Assembly: GCA_021732525.1 (NCBI GenBank)
Contig: JAKFUU010000040.1
Span: 78,755 to 142,754 of the forward strand
Direction of reading: 5' to 3'
Length of the DNA stretch: 64,000 nucleotides
From: Sphingomonadaceae bacterium
Lineage (GTDB): Bacteria; Pseudomonadota; Alphaproteobacteria; Sphingomonadales; Sphingomonadaceae
Translations under genes and position numbers: made by a program
Notes under the pieces: generated by a model
The model's input: only the letters and a program-made list of their open reading frames with translations
Databases searched by the model: none
What the model was told of the DNA's origin: nothing
Shown: positions 55,501 to 64,000 of the stretch, in pieces
Position numbering within the stretch: the first letter of the stretch is position 1
Layout: each line of letters starts with the position of its first letter

Positions 55501-55914
55501 ATGTCATTGATTGAAGGTATTATCGGCCCCATCGCCAAGCTGATCGACAAAATTATCCCCGATCCGCGCGCGCGCGATGCGGCCAAGCTGGAATTGCTGA
55601 AATTACAGGGCGGTCAGGAAATGGAGGCGCTGCGCACCCAAATGGCCGCGATATTGGCAGAGGCAAACTCGGCCGATCCTTGGACCAGCCGGGCGCGCCC
55701 CAGCTTTCTTTATGTGATGTATGCCATCATCCTATGGGCCATCCCGATGGGGCTTATCGCCGCTTATCGGCCGGATTTGGCCAAAGGCATTGCGGACGGC
55801 ATGAACGGATATCTAGCCGGAATTCCCGATGCCTTATGGGGATTATTCGGCACAGGCTATCTTGGCTATACCGCTGCGCGCCAGTGGGGCAAAGTGAAAG
55901 GCGTCGATAAATAA
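55501..55914 (+). CDS. Holin, 3TM/GTA type
   Basis: 137 residues. N-terminal amphipathic helix (LIEGIIGPIAKLIDKIIP), a helical segment rich in Leu, Glu and Gln, the signature SADPWTSRARPSFLYVMY (57-74), and two membrane helices (about 66-87 and 104-126). Forms the inner-membrane lesion releasing the endolysin. GGAG lies before the ATG. Co-transcribed with the endolysin. Confidence 0.88.
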   Translation: MSLIEGIIGPIAKLIDKIIPDPRARDAAKLELLKLQGGQEMEALRTQMAAILAEANSADPWTSRARPSFLYVMYAIILWAIPMGLIAAYRPDLAKGIADGMNGYLAGIPDALWGLFGTGYLGYTAARQWGKVKGVDK

Positions 55915-56150
55915 GATGAACCAAAACGGTTATCCTGCGAGCCTAATCTGATGGCTCGAATCAGCGCCGATGGAATTGTTTCACGCCGCGTTACATTAAG
56001 GTCCGAACCCTAAACAAGAATGGAGCAGCGCGGATCCATGCTGGCCGCCCAAAAATGATGGTGCATTGCATGGTCCATTGACATTCATCGCGGCACTCGC
56101 GATCTTTGGGCGGACTTGCTATCTCTCGGCGCCTTAGGACGCGATTTTCA

Positions 56151-57170
56151 ATGACCCAATCCACAACCTCCAAATCCGCGATCATCGTTACGGGCGCGGC
56201 CGGTTTTATTGGCTTTCATGTCGCCAACCGGCTGCTTCAGGCCGGCGAGCGGGTTATTGGTGTCGACAATCTGAATGATTATTATGATCCGCAGTTGAAA
56301 CGGGATCGCTTGGCGGAACTGGACAAGCTGCGGCAAGATTTTCACTTTCTTCATTGCGATTTTGCCGATCATCATGCGCTGGACAGCGCGCTGTCGGGCC
56401 ATGTCTTTGACCAAATTATCCATTTGGGTGCACAGGCGGGCGTGCGTTATTCGATCGAAAATCCGCGCGCTTATATACAGGCCAATCTGGCGGGGCATCT
56501 CAATATGCTGGAATTGGCCCGAATGCGGGGCGTGCGGCATATGATCTATGCTTCATCTTCGTCGGTCTACGGCCAAAATGGCAAAATTCCGTTCAGCGTT
56601 CAGGACCGGGTCGATCATCCCGTTTCGCTATATGCCGCGACCAAAAAATCGGGTGAGTTGATGAGCGAAACTTACGCGCATCTTTACCGTATTCCGCTAA
56701 CCGGACTGCGCTTTTTTACCGTTTATGGTCCATGGGGACGCCCCGATATGGCGCCGTGGCTGTTCACCGAAGCCATCCTGAACGGCGATCCGATCAAAAT
56801 TTTCAACCATGGCAAGATGGCGCGCGATTTCACCTATATTGACGATATTGTGGACGGTATTCTGGCAACGCTAACCGGCCCGCCGTCCGATAATGGCTTG
56901 GCAAAACCGGGCGGCAGCCATGCACCGCATGCCATCTATAATATCGGGAACAACATATCCGAAAAGCTGGACCGTTTCATCGCGGTGATCGAACAAGCAT
57001 GCGGCAAATCAGCGACAAAAATCATGATGGATATGCAGGCCGGCGACGTTCCCGTCACTTACGCCGAAATAGACGATATCCGGCGCGATTTCGGCTATCG
57101 CCCCGTAACGCCAATTGACCGGGGCATTCCCGCCTTTGTTGATTGGTATCGCAGCTATAAAGGCATTTGA
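56151..57170 (+). CDS. NAD-dependent UDP-sugar epimerase, UDP-glucuronate 4-epimerase-like
   Basis: 339-residue extended short-chain dehydrogenase. GAAGFIG at 15-21 binds NAD; catalytic Tyr161 and Lys165 lie in SLYAATKKS; FTVYGPWGRPDMA and GKMARDFTYIDDIV are typical of UDP-glucuronate 4-epimerases. With ugd next door it would make UDP-galacturonate. ATG 56151 chosen by family start. Could also act on another UDP-hexose. Confidence 0.88.
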   Translation: MTQSTTSKSAIIVTGAAGFIGFHVANRLLQAGERVIGVDNLNDYYDPQLKRDRLAELDKLRQDFHFLHCDFADHHALDSALSGHVFDQIIHLGAQAGVRYSIENPRAYIQANLAGHLNMLELARMRGVRHMIYASSSSVYGQNGKIPFSVQDRVDHPVSLYAATKKSGELMSETYAHLYRIPLTGLRFFTVYGPWGRPDMAPWLFTEAILNGDPIKIFNHGKMARDFTYIDDIVDGILATLTGPPSDNGLAKPGGSHAPHAIYNIGNNISEKLDRFIAVIEQACGKSATKIMMDMQAGDVPVTYAEIDDIRRDFGYRPVTPIDRGIPAFVDWYRSYKGI

Positions 57171-57252
57171 TGTCCTTGCCCAAGCGCGGCATTTTTTCTA
57201 AAGCCTAACGCTAGATAAAAACACTCCACTTAAAAAATAGAACGGCTGCGTC

Positions 57253-58554
57253 ATGAAAATTGCAATGATCGGATCGGGATATGTCGGGCTTGTTTCGGGA
57301 GCCTGCTTTGCCGATTTTGGACATATGGTGGTTTGCGTCGATAAGGATGCGGATAAGATCGCGCGGCTGAATGATCATATCATGCCGATATACGAGCCGG
57401 GATTGGCCGGTTTGGTCAAAAATAATGTCGATGCCGGCCGGCTGCATTTCTCCACCGATCTTGCCGCATCGGTTAAAGGTTGCGACGCGGTATTTATCGC
57501 GGTGGGCACGCCTTCGCGGCGCGGCGATGGCCATGCGGATTTGAGCTATGTCTATGCCGCATCCGAAGAATTGGCGGGTGCGATCGATCCCAAAACTGTG
57601 GTGGTTACCAAAAGCACCGTTCCCGTTGGCACAGGCGACGAGGTCGAACGGATCATCCGCGAAGCCAACCCGGCGATTGAATTTGCCGTCGTCTCCAACC
57701 CCGAATTTTTGCGCGAAGGTGCGGCGATTGGCGATTTCAAACGGCCCGACCGGATCGTGGTTGGCAGCAACGAAGAATGGGCCAAGGACGTTATGCGTGC
57801 GGTTTATCGCCCATTATTCCTTAATGAATCGCCGATTATCTTTACCAGTCGCCGTTCGTCCGAATTGATCAAATATGCGGCCAATGCTTTCCTTGCGACC
57901 AAAATCACCTTCATCAATGAAATGGCCGACCTATGCGAGAAATTGGGCGCGGATGTGCAGGATGTTTCGCGCGGAATTGGCCTTGATAACCGGATTGGTT
58001 CAAAATTCCTGCATGCTGGCCCCGGCTATGGCGGCAGCTGTTTTCCCAAGGACACGCTCGCCTTGCTGAAGACCGCGCAGGATAACGAAACACCCGTGCG
58101 GATTGTGTCGGCGGTGGTCGAGGCCAATGACCTGCGCAAACGCGCCATGGGCCGCAAGGTGATCGCGGCATTGGGCGGCGAGGCGCGCGGCAAAAAAGTC
58201 GCTTTGCTCGGCCTGACCTTCAAGCCCAATACCGACGATATGCGCGATGCACCGTCGATTGCGATTGTCCAAACCTTACTCGATGCCGGAGCGCATATTT
58301 CCGCGCACGACCCCGAAGGCATGGCAGAAGCGGCAAATATCCTGCCCCAAGTTACCATGGCACACAGCGCCTATGACGCCGCCGCCGGAGCCGATGCGGT
58401 AGCGATTGTTACCGAATGGGATGCTTATCGCGCGCTCGATCTTGCCCAGTTGCGGGCGGCGATGAGGGGTGATGCGTTAATCGATATGCGCAATATCTAC
58501 AATGTTGCGCAGGCCGAGGCCGCTGGTTTCAAATATGTAAGCGTTGGACGCTGA
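57253..58554 (+). CDS. ugd: UDP-glucose 6-dehydrogenase
   Basis: 433 residues. NAD motif GSGYVG (7-12), catalytic Cys263 in GPGYGGSCFPKDT, and LGLTFKPNTDDMRDAPS in the C-terminal domain. Oxidises UDP-glucose to UDP-glucuronate, the donor for glucuronic acid in sphingomonad glycosphingolipids and exopolysaccharides. Follows the epimerase by 82 bp on the same strand. Confidence 0.96.
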   Translation: MKIAMIGSGYVGLVSGACFADFGHMVVCVDKDADKIARLNDHIMPIYEPGLAGLVKNNVDAGRLHFSTDLAASVKGCDAVFIAVGTPSRRGDGHADLSYVYAASEELAGAIDPKTVVVTKSTVPVGTGDEVERIIREANPAIEFAVVSNPEFLREGAAIGDFKRPDRIVVGSNEEWAKDVMRAVYRPLFLNESPIIFTSRRSSELIKYAANAFLATKITFINEMADLCEKLGADVQDVSRGIGLDNRIGSKFLHAGPGYGGSCFPKDTLALLKTAQDNETPVRIVSAVVEANDLRKRAMGRKVIAALGGEARGKKVALLGLTFKPNTDDMRDAPSIAIVQTLLDAGAHISAHDPEGMAEAANILPQVTMAHSAYDAAAGADAVAIVTEWDAYRALDLAQLRAAMRGDALIDMRNIYNVAQAEAAGFKYVSVGR

Positions 58555-58562
58555 TCGCCATT

Positions 58563-58673
58563 AGAGCGCGCTACGTGAAATAGGAATCACACTGCCCGCC
58601 CTATCACTTTGTTGTCGCATCGCTTTATGCGAAAAACCGGGGCCCACTTTCCGGTCAGGCGCGCAAAGTTAAA
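58563..58673. repeat. Dispersed palindromic repeat, copy 2
   Basis: AGAGCGCGCTACGTG at one end and CAGGCGCGC at the other; in between TATCACTTTGTTGTCGCATCGC, TTTATGCGA and ACCGGGGCCCACTT align with the copy at 49664-49771. It lies between ugd and cysD. Confidence 0.75.
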
Positions 58674-58736
58674 CTTGCGGGTGCAAAAGTCATTTCTGCT
58701 TGCTGATAATGCCGCGCTTGGGCAAACCCGCAAGGA

Positions 58737-59648
58737 ATGACCACCATCTTAACCCACCTTGACCGACTGGAAGCCGAAAGCATCCATATCATGCGCGAAG
58801 TGGCCGCCGAGGCCGAGCGCCCCGTGATGCTTTATTCGGTCGGCAAAGACAGCGCGGTGATGCTGCATCTGGCGCGCAAAGCCTTTTACCCCAGCCCGCC
58901 GCCCTTTCCCCTCCTCCATGTGGATACCACTTGGAAATTCCAAGAGATGTATAAACTGCGCGATCAGATGGCGCAGGAAAGCGGCATGGAGCTGCTGATC
59001 CATCATAACGCGGAAGCGCAGGCGCGCGGCATCAACCCCTTTGATCATGGCGCATTGCATACAGATATGTGGAAGACCGAGGGCTTGAAACAAGCGCTGG
59101 ATCAGCATGGCTTTGACGCTGCCTTTGGCGGCGCGCGGCGCGATGAAGAAAAAAGCCGCGCCAAGGAACGCATTTTCAGCTTTCGTTCGGCCGGCCACCG
59201 CTGGGACCCCAAAAACCAACGGCCCGAGCTTTGGAACCTTTATAACACTCGCAAGTCAAAGGGCGAAAGCATCCGCGTCTTTCCGCTATCCAATTGGACC
59301 GAGCTTGATATCTGGCAATATATTCAGCGGGAGGCGATACCTATCGTGCCGCTTTATTTTGCTGCAAAGCGGCCGACCTATCGGCTGGATGGCCAGCTTT
59401 TTATGGCCGACGATATTGATCGGATCGAACATGCGCTGGGCCACCGGCCAGCGATTACGCAGCGATCAATCCGGTTTCGCACGCTGGGCTGTTTTCCATT
59501 GACCGGCGCGGTGGAGAGCGAGGCATCAAGCCTATCCGAAATTATCCAGGAAATGCTGCTCACCACTACATCCGAACGGCAAGGCCGCGTGATCGACCAT
59601 GATCAATCCGCCAGCATGGAAAAAAAGAAGCAGGAGGGCTATTTCTGA
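58737..59648 (+). CDS. cysD: Sulfate adenylyltransferase subunit CysD
   Basis: 303-residue small subunit of ATP sulfurylase, which makes APS from sulfate. PP-loop [39 protein letters not shown], and the C-terminal [17 protein letters not shown] are all standard. The stop overlaps the cysNC start by 1 nt. Confidence 0.98.
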   Translation: MTTILTHLDRLEAESIHIMREVAAEAERPVMLYSVGKDSAVMLHLARKAFYPSPPPFPLLHVDTTWKFQEMYKLRDQMAQESGMELLIHHNAEAQARGINPFDHGALHTDMWKTEGLKQALDQHGFDAAFGGARRDEEKSRAKERIFSFRSAGHRWDPKNQRPELWNLYNTRKSKGESIRVFPLSNWTELDIWQYIQREAIPIVPLYFAAKRPTYRLDGQLFMADDIDRIEHALGHRPAITQRSIRFRTLGCFPLTGAVESEASSLSEIIQEMLLTTTSERQGRVIDHDQSASMEKKKQEGYF

Positions 59649-61552
59649 TGGCTTCGTCCTACCAAACCGACGCGCTGATCGCGTCGGACATTGATGCTTA
59701 TCTCGAGCAACATCAGAATAAATCGCTGCTGCGTTTCATGACTTGCGGTTCGGTCGATGATGGCAAATCCACCTTGATCGGGCGGCTGCTGTATGACAGC
59801 AAAATGATCTTTGACGATCAGCTGACGGCATTGACCGCCGATAGCAAGCGCGTGGGAACACAGGGCGGCGAGATAGACTTTGCGCTGCTCGTGGACGGCC
59901 TTGCTGCCGAGCGCGAACAAGGCATCACCATCGATGTTGCTTACCGCTTCTTTGCCACTGAAAAGCGCAAATTCATCGTCGCCGATTGCCCCGGCCACGA
60001 ACAATATACCCGCAATATGGTAACCGGCGCATCAAACGCGGACCTGGCGATCATCCTGGTCGATGCCCGCAAAGGCGTTTTAACGCAAACCCGGCGGCAT
60101 AGCTATCTTGCGCATTTGCTGGGTATTCGCGGCATCATTCTCGCGGTTAACAAGATGGATCTGATCGATTATGATGCCGATCGTTATAACGCAATCTGCG
60201 ATGACTATCGCGCTTTTGCCGAGACAATTGGCATCGGCGATTTCACCTGCATCCCTATTTCGGGGTTTAAGGGCGATAACATCATCGTCCAATCGCCCAA
60301 CACGCCCTGGTATAGCGGCGACCCGCTGATCACGCATTTGGAGGCGGTGGAGCTTGCGCTTGCCGCGGACCAAGCGAAACCATTCCGTATGCCTGTCCAA
60401 TGGGTCAACCGGCCCAATCTCGATTTCCGGGGCTTTTCGGGGCAGATAGCGGCAGGTTCGGTCAAACCCGGTGATGCCGTCCGCATATTGCCATCGGGTA
60501 AGACATCAACCGTCTCGCATTTGGTGACGCTGAAAGGCGAGCTGGATGAAGCAGCGGCCGGGCAATCGATCACCCTATGCCTTGCCGACGAGATTGATTG
60601 TTCGCGCGGTGATGTGATTGCGGCTGCGGACGATCCGCCCGAAGTTTCAAACCAATTTGAGGCGACCCTTGTCTGGATGGATGACGATCCGCTTCTCGTT
60701 GGGCGTTCTTATTGGCTAAAGCTTGGCGCGCAAATGGTATCCGCCACCATCCAGCAACCCAAATATACCGTCAATGTCAATAATATGGAGCATATGGCGG
60801 CAAAGACGTTGGAGCTCAACGCGATTGGTGTGGCCGAAATTGCAACCGACAAGCCGCTTATATTTGAACCCTATGCGGCAAGCCGCGCGCTGGGCGGATT
60901 TATCCTGATCGATAAGATTACCAACCATACCGTGGGCGCCGGCATGCTGCATTTCAGCCTGCGCCGCGCGCAAAATGTACATTGGCAGGCCACCGATATT
61001 GGCCGTGACGACCACGCCGCGTTAAAGAACCAAAAGCCGCGCGTGCTTTGGTTCACCGGCCTTTCGGGTTCGGGAAAATCGACCATCGCCAATGAGGTGG
61101 AAAAACGCCTCAACCTGATGAACCGGCACACATTTCTGCTCGATGGCGATAATGTTCGGCACGGGTTAAACAAGGATCTGGGCTTTACCGAGGCTGACCG
61201 GATCGAAAATATCCGCCGCGTAGGCGAAGTCACCAAATTGATGGCCGATGCAGGATTGATCGTATTAACCGCCTTCATTTCGCCTTTTCGCGCCGAACGC
61301 GAAATGGTCCGCCAAATGCTTCCCGGTGGTGAGTTTATCGAGATTTTCGTCGATACGCCGCTGGCGGTGGCGGAGGCGCGCGATGTGAAGGGGCTGTATA
61401 AAAAAGCGCGCAGCGGGCAGCTCAAAAATTTCACGGGTATCGACAGCCCCTATGAAGCGCCAATAACGCCGGAAATTATTGTCAACACCGCCAAAATGAC
61501 CCCAGCGGAAGCCGCCGATCATATCATCCGCACCATCATGCCGCTGAAATGA
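59648..61552 (+). CDS. cysNC: Bifunctional CysN/CysC: sulfate adenylyltransferase GTPase and APS kinase
   Basis: 634 residues, two enzymes fused. The CysN part (1-440) has G1 GSVDDGKST (34-42), [12 protein letters not shown] and NKMD; the CysC part (from about 460) has the P-loop [20 protein letters not shown] and [14 protein letters not shown]. It couples GTP hydrolysis to APS formation and then makes PAPS. Shares an ATGA overlap with cysQ. Confidence 0.98.
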   Translation: MASSYQTDALIASDIDAYLEQHQNKSLLRFMTCGSVDDGKSTLIGRLLYDSKMIFDDQLTALTADSKRVGTQGGEIDFALLVDGLAAEREQGITIDVAYRFFATEKRKFIVADCPGHEQYTRNMVTGASNADLAIILVDARKGVLTQTRRHSYLAHLLGIRGIILAVNKMDLIDYDADRYNAICDDYRAFAETIGIGDFTCIPISGFKGDNIIVQSPNTPWYSGDPLITHLEAVELALAADQAKPFRMPVQWVNRPNLDFRGFSGQIAAGSVKPGDAVRILPSGKTSTVSHLVTLKGELDEAAAGQSITLCLADEIDCSRGDVIAAADDPPEVSNQFEATLVWMDDDPLLVGRSYWLKLGAQMVSATIQQPKYTVNVNNMEHMAAKTLELNAIGVAEIATDKPLIFEPYAASRALGGFILIDKITNHTVGAGMLHFSLRRAQNVHWQATDIGRDDHAALKNQKPRVLWFTGLSGSGKSTIANEVEKRLNLMNRHTFLLDGDNVRHGLNKDLGFTEADRIENIRRVGEVTKLMADAGLIVLTAFISPFRAEREMVRQMLPGGEFIEIFVDTPLAVAEARDVKGLYKKARSGQLKNFTGIDSPYEAPITPEIIVNTAKMTPAEAADHIIRTIMPLK

Positions 61553-62301
61553 ACAGCGCCATGGCCATAGAACAATCGGACCTGCGGCTGGCGCAGCGGC
61601 TGGCGAATGAAGCGGGTGCGCTATTGCTGGCGCTGCAAAGGGAGGGGGCGCTTTCGGGCAAGGCGCTTGGTCAAGCCGGCGACAGGCGCGCCAACGCATT
61701 GATAATGCGCGAATTGCGGGCGGCGCGGCGCAGCGATGCGATATTATGCGAGGAAGAAAAAGACGATAAGGCGCGGCTGGCGCATCGCCGCGTGTGGATT
61801 ATCGATCCGCTCGATGGCACCCGCGAATATAGCGAAGGCCGCAGCGATTGGGCGGTGCATATCGCGTTGGCGATTGACGGCATCGCGGCGGTGGGCGTGG
61901 TCGCGCTGCCCAGCCTTGGACTAACGTTAACGTCGGGCAATCCGCCCAAATTGAAGGCCGCAAACATACCGCCAAAAATACTGGTCAGCCGCACCCGGCC
62001 CGCCGCCGAAGCGCTTCTGCTGGCCAAAACCATCGGTGCGGAGCTTGTGCCGATGGGGTCCGCAGGCGCAAAAGCCATGGCGGTGGTCCGCGGCGAAGCC
62101 GACATCTATCTCCACACCGGCGGCCAATATGAATGGGATAATTGCGCGCCGGTCGCGGTGGCGCAGGCAGCCGGGCTGTACTGCGCCCGGCTCGACGGAT
62201 CACCCATGCGCTACAACCGCGAAGATAGCTATCTGCCCGATCTGCTTATTTGCCGCCCCGAATTGGTGGATGCGGTGAAAGCGGCGATTGCCGCGCGATA
62301 G
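61549..62301 (+). CDS. cysQ: 3'(2'),5'-bisphosphate nucleotidase CysQ
   Basis: 250 residues. Inositol-monophosphatase fold: EEEKDD metal site, [23 protein letters not shown], and the late motif [16 protein letters not shown]. Removes PAP left by PAPS use. Start ATG 61549 overlaps cysNC; an ATG at 61561 is possible. Completes the cysD-cysNC-cysQ operon. Confidence 0.95.
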   Translation: MNSAMAIEQSDLRLAQRLANEAGALLLALQREGALSGKALGQAGDRRANALIMRELRAARRSDAILCEEEKDDKARLAHRRVWIIDPLDGTREYSEGRSDWAVHIALAIDGIAAVGVVALPSLGLTLTSGNPPKLKAANIPPKILVSRTRPAAEALLLAKTIGAELVPMGSAGAKAMAVVRGEADIYLHTGGQYEWDNCAPVAVAQAAGLYCARLDGSPMRYNREDSYLPDLLICRPELVDAVKAAIAAR

Positions 62302-62400
62302 GCGCCGATATCCTAATCTGCCCTGCGCGGCGCATGAAATACGCATATTAGCGCCAAGGCGGATTGCGCCGTTTGATAAGCTCGTCTAGGCGCTGCAGCC

Positions 62401-64000
62401 ATGCTGAATATATCGGGAATCACCGTGCGCCTTGGTGGGCGCGTTATTTTGGAGCGTGCCACCGCCGCGCTGCCCACCGGCGCGCGCGTCGGCCTGATCG
62501 GCCGCAATGGCGCGGGCAAGACCACTTTAATGAAGGTTATCGCCGGATTGAACGAGCCCGACGATGGCAGCATTGAAATGCCCAAAGCGGCGCGGATCGG
62601 CTATATCGCGCAGGAGGCACCGGCGGGCAAGCAAACCCCGTTTGAGGCCGTGCTGGCCGCTGATACCGAGCGCGCCGCCTTGCTGGCCGAGGAAGAAACC
62701 GCGCAGGACCACGGCCGCATCGCCGATATTCATGATCGCCTGATTGCGATCGACGCGCATACCGCGCCCGCCCGCGCCGCGCGAATATTGGTTGGCCTGG
62801 GCTTTGACGAAGAAATGCAGCACCGCCCGCTCGACAGCTATTCGGGCGGATGGAAAATGCGCGTGGCGCTTGCCGCACTGCTCTTTTCCGAACCCGATAT
62901 CCTACTGCTCGATGAACCTTCGAACCATCTGGATCTTGAAGCAACCATGTGGCTGGAAAGCTTCTTGAAAAACACCCGCGCGACGATGGTGCTAATTAGC
63001 CATGAACGCGATTTGTTGAACAACGTTGCCGATCATATCTGCCATTTAGAGGGCGGCAAAACCACGCTTTATGTCGGCGGCTATGATGCCTTTGAAAAGC
63101 AGCGCGCCGAGCGGCTGGCGCAGATCGAATCGGCCCGCGCGGCGCAAGAGGCACAGCGCAGCAAGCTGCAAGATTATATCGCGCGCAATTCGGCGCGGGC
63201 GTCCACCGCGAAGCAAGCGCAATCGCGTGCCAAGGCGCTGGCCCGGATGCAGCCAATTGCTGCGGTCGTTGAAGACCCATCGCTGACCTTTGATTTTCCC
63301 AGCCCAGACGAGTTGAAACCGCCGCTGGTGACGCTTGATCTGGCGGCGGTCGGCTATGAACCGGGCAAGCCGATATTGCAGCGGTTGAACCTGCGCATCG
63401 ACCCTAACGAACGCATCGCATTGCTCGGCCGCAACGGCAATGGCAAGACCACACTTGCCCGGCTGCTGGCCGCGCAATTGCCGCCGATGGAGGGCGGTAT
63501 TGCGGTGTCGGGCAAGATGCGCGTCGGCTATTTCACGCAATATCAGGTGGAAGAGCTTGACACCGCCGACACCCCGCTCGAACATATGGCGCGCGAAATG
63601 AAGGGCGCGACGCCCGGTGCAGTACGCGGACAGCTTGGTCGTTTTGGCTTTTCTGGGCAAAAGGCGGAAACGCTTGTCGGCAAGCTTTCGGGCGGCGAAC
63701 GCGCGCGGCTGGCGTTGGCGCTGATCACCCGCGACGCGCCGCATATGCTGATCCTCGATGAGCCGACAAACCATTTGGATGTCGATGCGCGTGAGGCATT
63801 GATCCAGGCGCTCAACAGCTATGACGGCGCCGTTGTGATTGTCAGCCATGACCGGCATATGATCGAGCTGACCGCCGACCGGCTGGTGTTGGTCGAGGGC
63901 GGCGAGGCCAATGAATTTTCCGGCTCGCTTGATGATTATACCAGCTTTATTCTAAGCGGCGGCGATAAGAGCTCCGATAGCGGCAAAGGCCGAAACACCG
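62401..64000 (+). CDS. ABC-F ATPase (3' end outside window)
   Basis: ATG 62401 starts a tandem ATPase that runs off the right edge after 533 codons. First domain GRNGAGKTT, SGGWKMRVALAALL, DEPSNHLD; second GRNGNGKTT, SGGERARLAL, DEPTNHLD. An Ala/Gln/Lys-rich linker (SARASTAKQAQSRAKALARM) lies between, as in YheS-type ABC-F proteins. A ribosome-associated translation factor is likely. It is distinct from the Uup-like gene at 42132. Confidence 0.92.
   Translation, partial: MLNISGITVRLGGRVILERATAALPTGARVGLIGRNGAGKTTLMKVIAGLNEPDDGSIEMPKAARIGYIAQEAPAGKQTPFEAVLAADTERAALLAEEETAQDHGRIADIHDRLIAIDAHTAPARAARILVGLGFDEEMQHRPLDSYSGGWKMRVALAALLFSEPDILLLDEPSNHLDLEATMWLESFLKNTRATMVLISHERDLLNNVADHICHLEGGKTTLYVGGYDAFEKQRAERLAQIESARAAQEAQRSKLQDYIARNSARASTAKQAQSRAKALARMQPIAAVVEDPSLTFDFPSPDELKPPLVTLDLAAVGYEPGKPILQRLNLRIDPNERIALLGRNGNGKTTLARLLAAQLPPMEGGIAVSGKMRVGYFTQYQVEELDTADTPLEHMAREMKGATPGAVRGQLGRFGFSGQKAETLVGKLSGGERARLALALITRDAPHMLILDEPTNHLDVDAREALIQALNSYDGAVVIVSHDRHMIELTADRLVLVEGGEANEFSGSLDDYTSFILSGGDKSSDSGKGRNT

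Noticed and set aside
1..64000. CRISPR array, insertion sequence or complete prophage
   Set aside because: No regularly spaced direct repeats, transposase, integrase or phage structural genes were seen.

Overview
The window looks like chromosomal DNA of an alphaproteobacterium of the order Sphingomonadales (estimated GC in the mid-50s percent, by eye). Three things point there. The core gene orders rpsB-tsf-pyrH-frr-uppS-cdsA-dxr-rseP-bamA-skp-fabZ, lon-hup and yajC-secD-secF are proteobacterial. A mitochondrial-type complex I accessory subunit, DUF6456 and gene-transfer-agent-like lysis genes are alphaproteobacterial. The bamA-skp-fabZ block contains no lpxD, lpxA or lpxB, as expected for bacteria whose outer membrane carries glycosphingolipids instead of LPS. 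No rRNA, CRISPR array, insertion sequence or complete prophage was seen.

Layout. 1-7.2 kb: a partial ORF at the left edge, the potassium permease kup, and a cytochrome c maturation operon ccmC-D-E-F-G-H-I (minus strand) including a 43-codon ccmD. 7.2-8.9 kb: a leucine-type amino acid dehydrogenase with a palindromic operator candidate, tRNA-His, and ribosomal protein L31. 8.9-20.1 kb: one long minus-strand block for envelope assembly, isoprenoid and phospholipid synthesis and translation; its cdsA is unusually AT-rich. 20.4-26.3 kb: a small membrane protein, HU, Lon, YbaB, DnaX and the 4.5S SRP RNA. 26.6-37.5 kb: a PilZ protein, a serine hydrolase, a cyclopropane-fatty-acid-synthase-like methyltransferase, MscL, a LemA/TPM/TPM/Nudix/GNAT cluster, the NDUFS4-like subunit, HrpB, a polyprenyl diphosphate synthase and chorismate mutase. 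37.7-42 kb: a PepSY/response regulator/histidine kinase operon, a SIMPL protein and a D-amino acid aminotransferase. 42-46.3 kb: an ABC-F ATPase, a DUF6456 gene divergent from an XRE regulator, and a glycosyltransferase. 46.3-49.6 kb: secF-secD-yajC and tRNA-Pro. 49.6-51.2 kb: accessory DNA with repeats, a cluster of perfect hairpins and small ORFs. 51.2-54.6 kb: a large TonB-dependent receptor. 54.9-55.9 kb: an isolated endolysin-holin pair. 56.1-62.3 kb: UDP-sugar genes (epimerase, ugd) and sulfate activation (cysD, cysNC, cysQ). 62.4-64.0 kb: a second ABC-F gene running off the edge.

The most interesting signal is a candidate gene-transfer-agent (GTA) control and lysis circuit split across the window. 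The 94-bp gap between the DUF6456 gene and the XRE repressor-like gene carries two sequence elements, an exact 14-mer AAACCTATTTGGTT and an exact 11-mer CTTTCCTACAA. Both recur side by side just upstream of the endolysin-holin pair 10 kb away. This suggests that one regulator controls both loci, resembling by inference the RogA/GafYZ and endolysin-holin arrangement of known alphaproteobacterial GTAs. A second notable signal is a run of four perfect hairpins at 50162-50250, a possible unannotated structured RNA.
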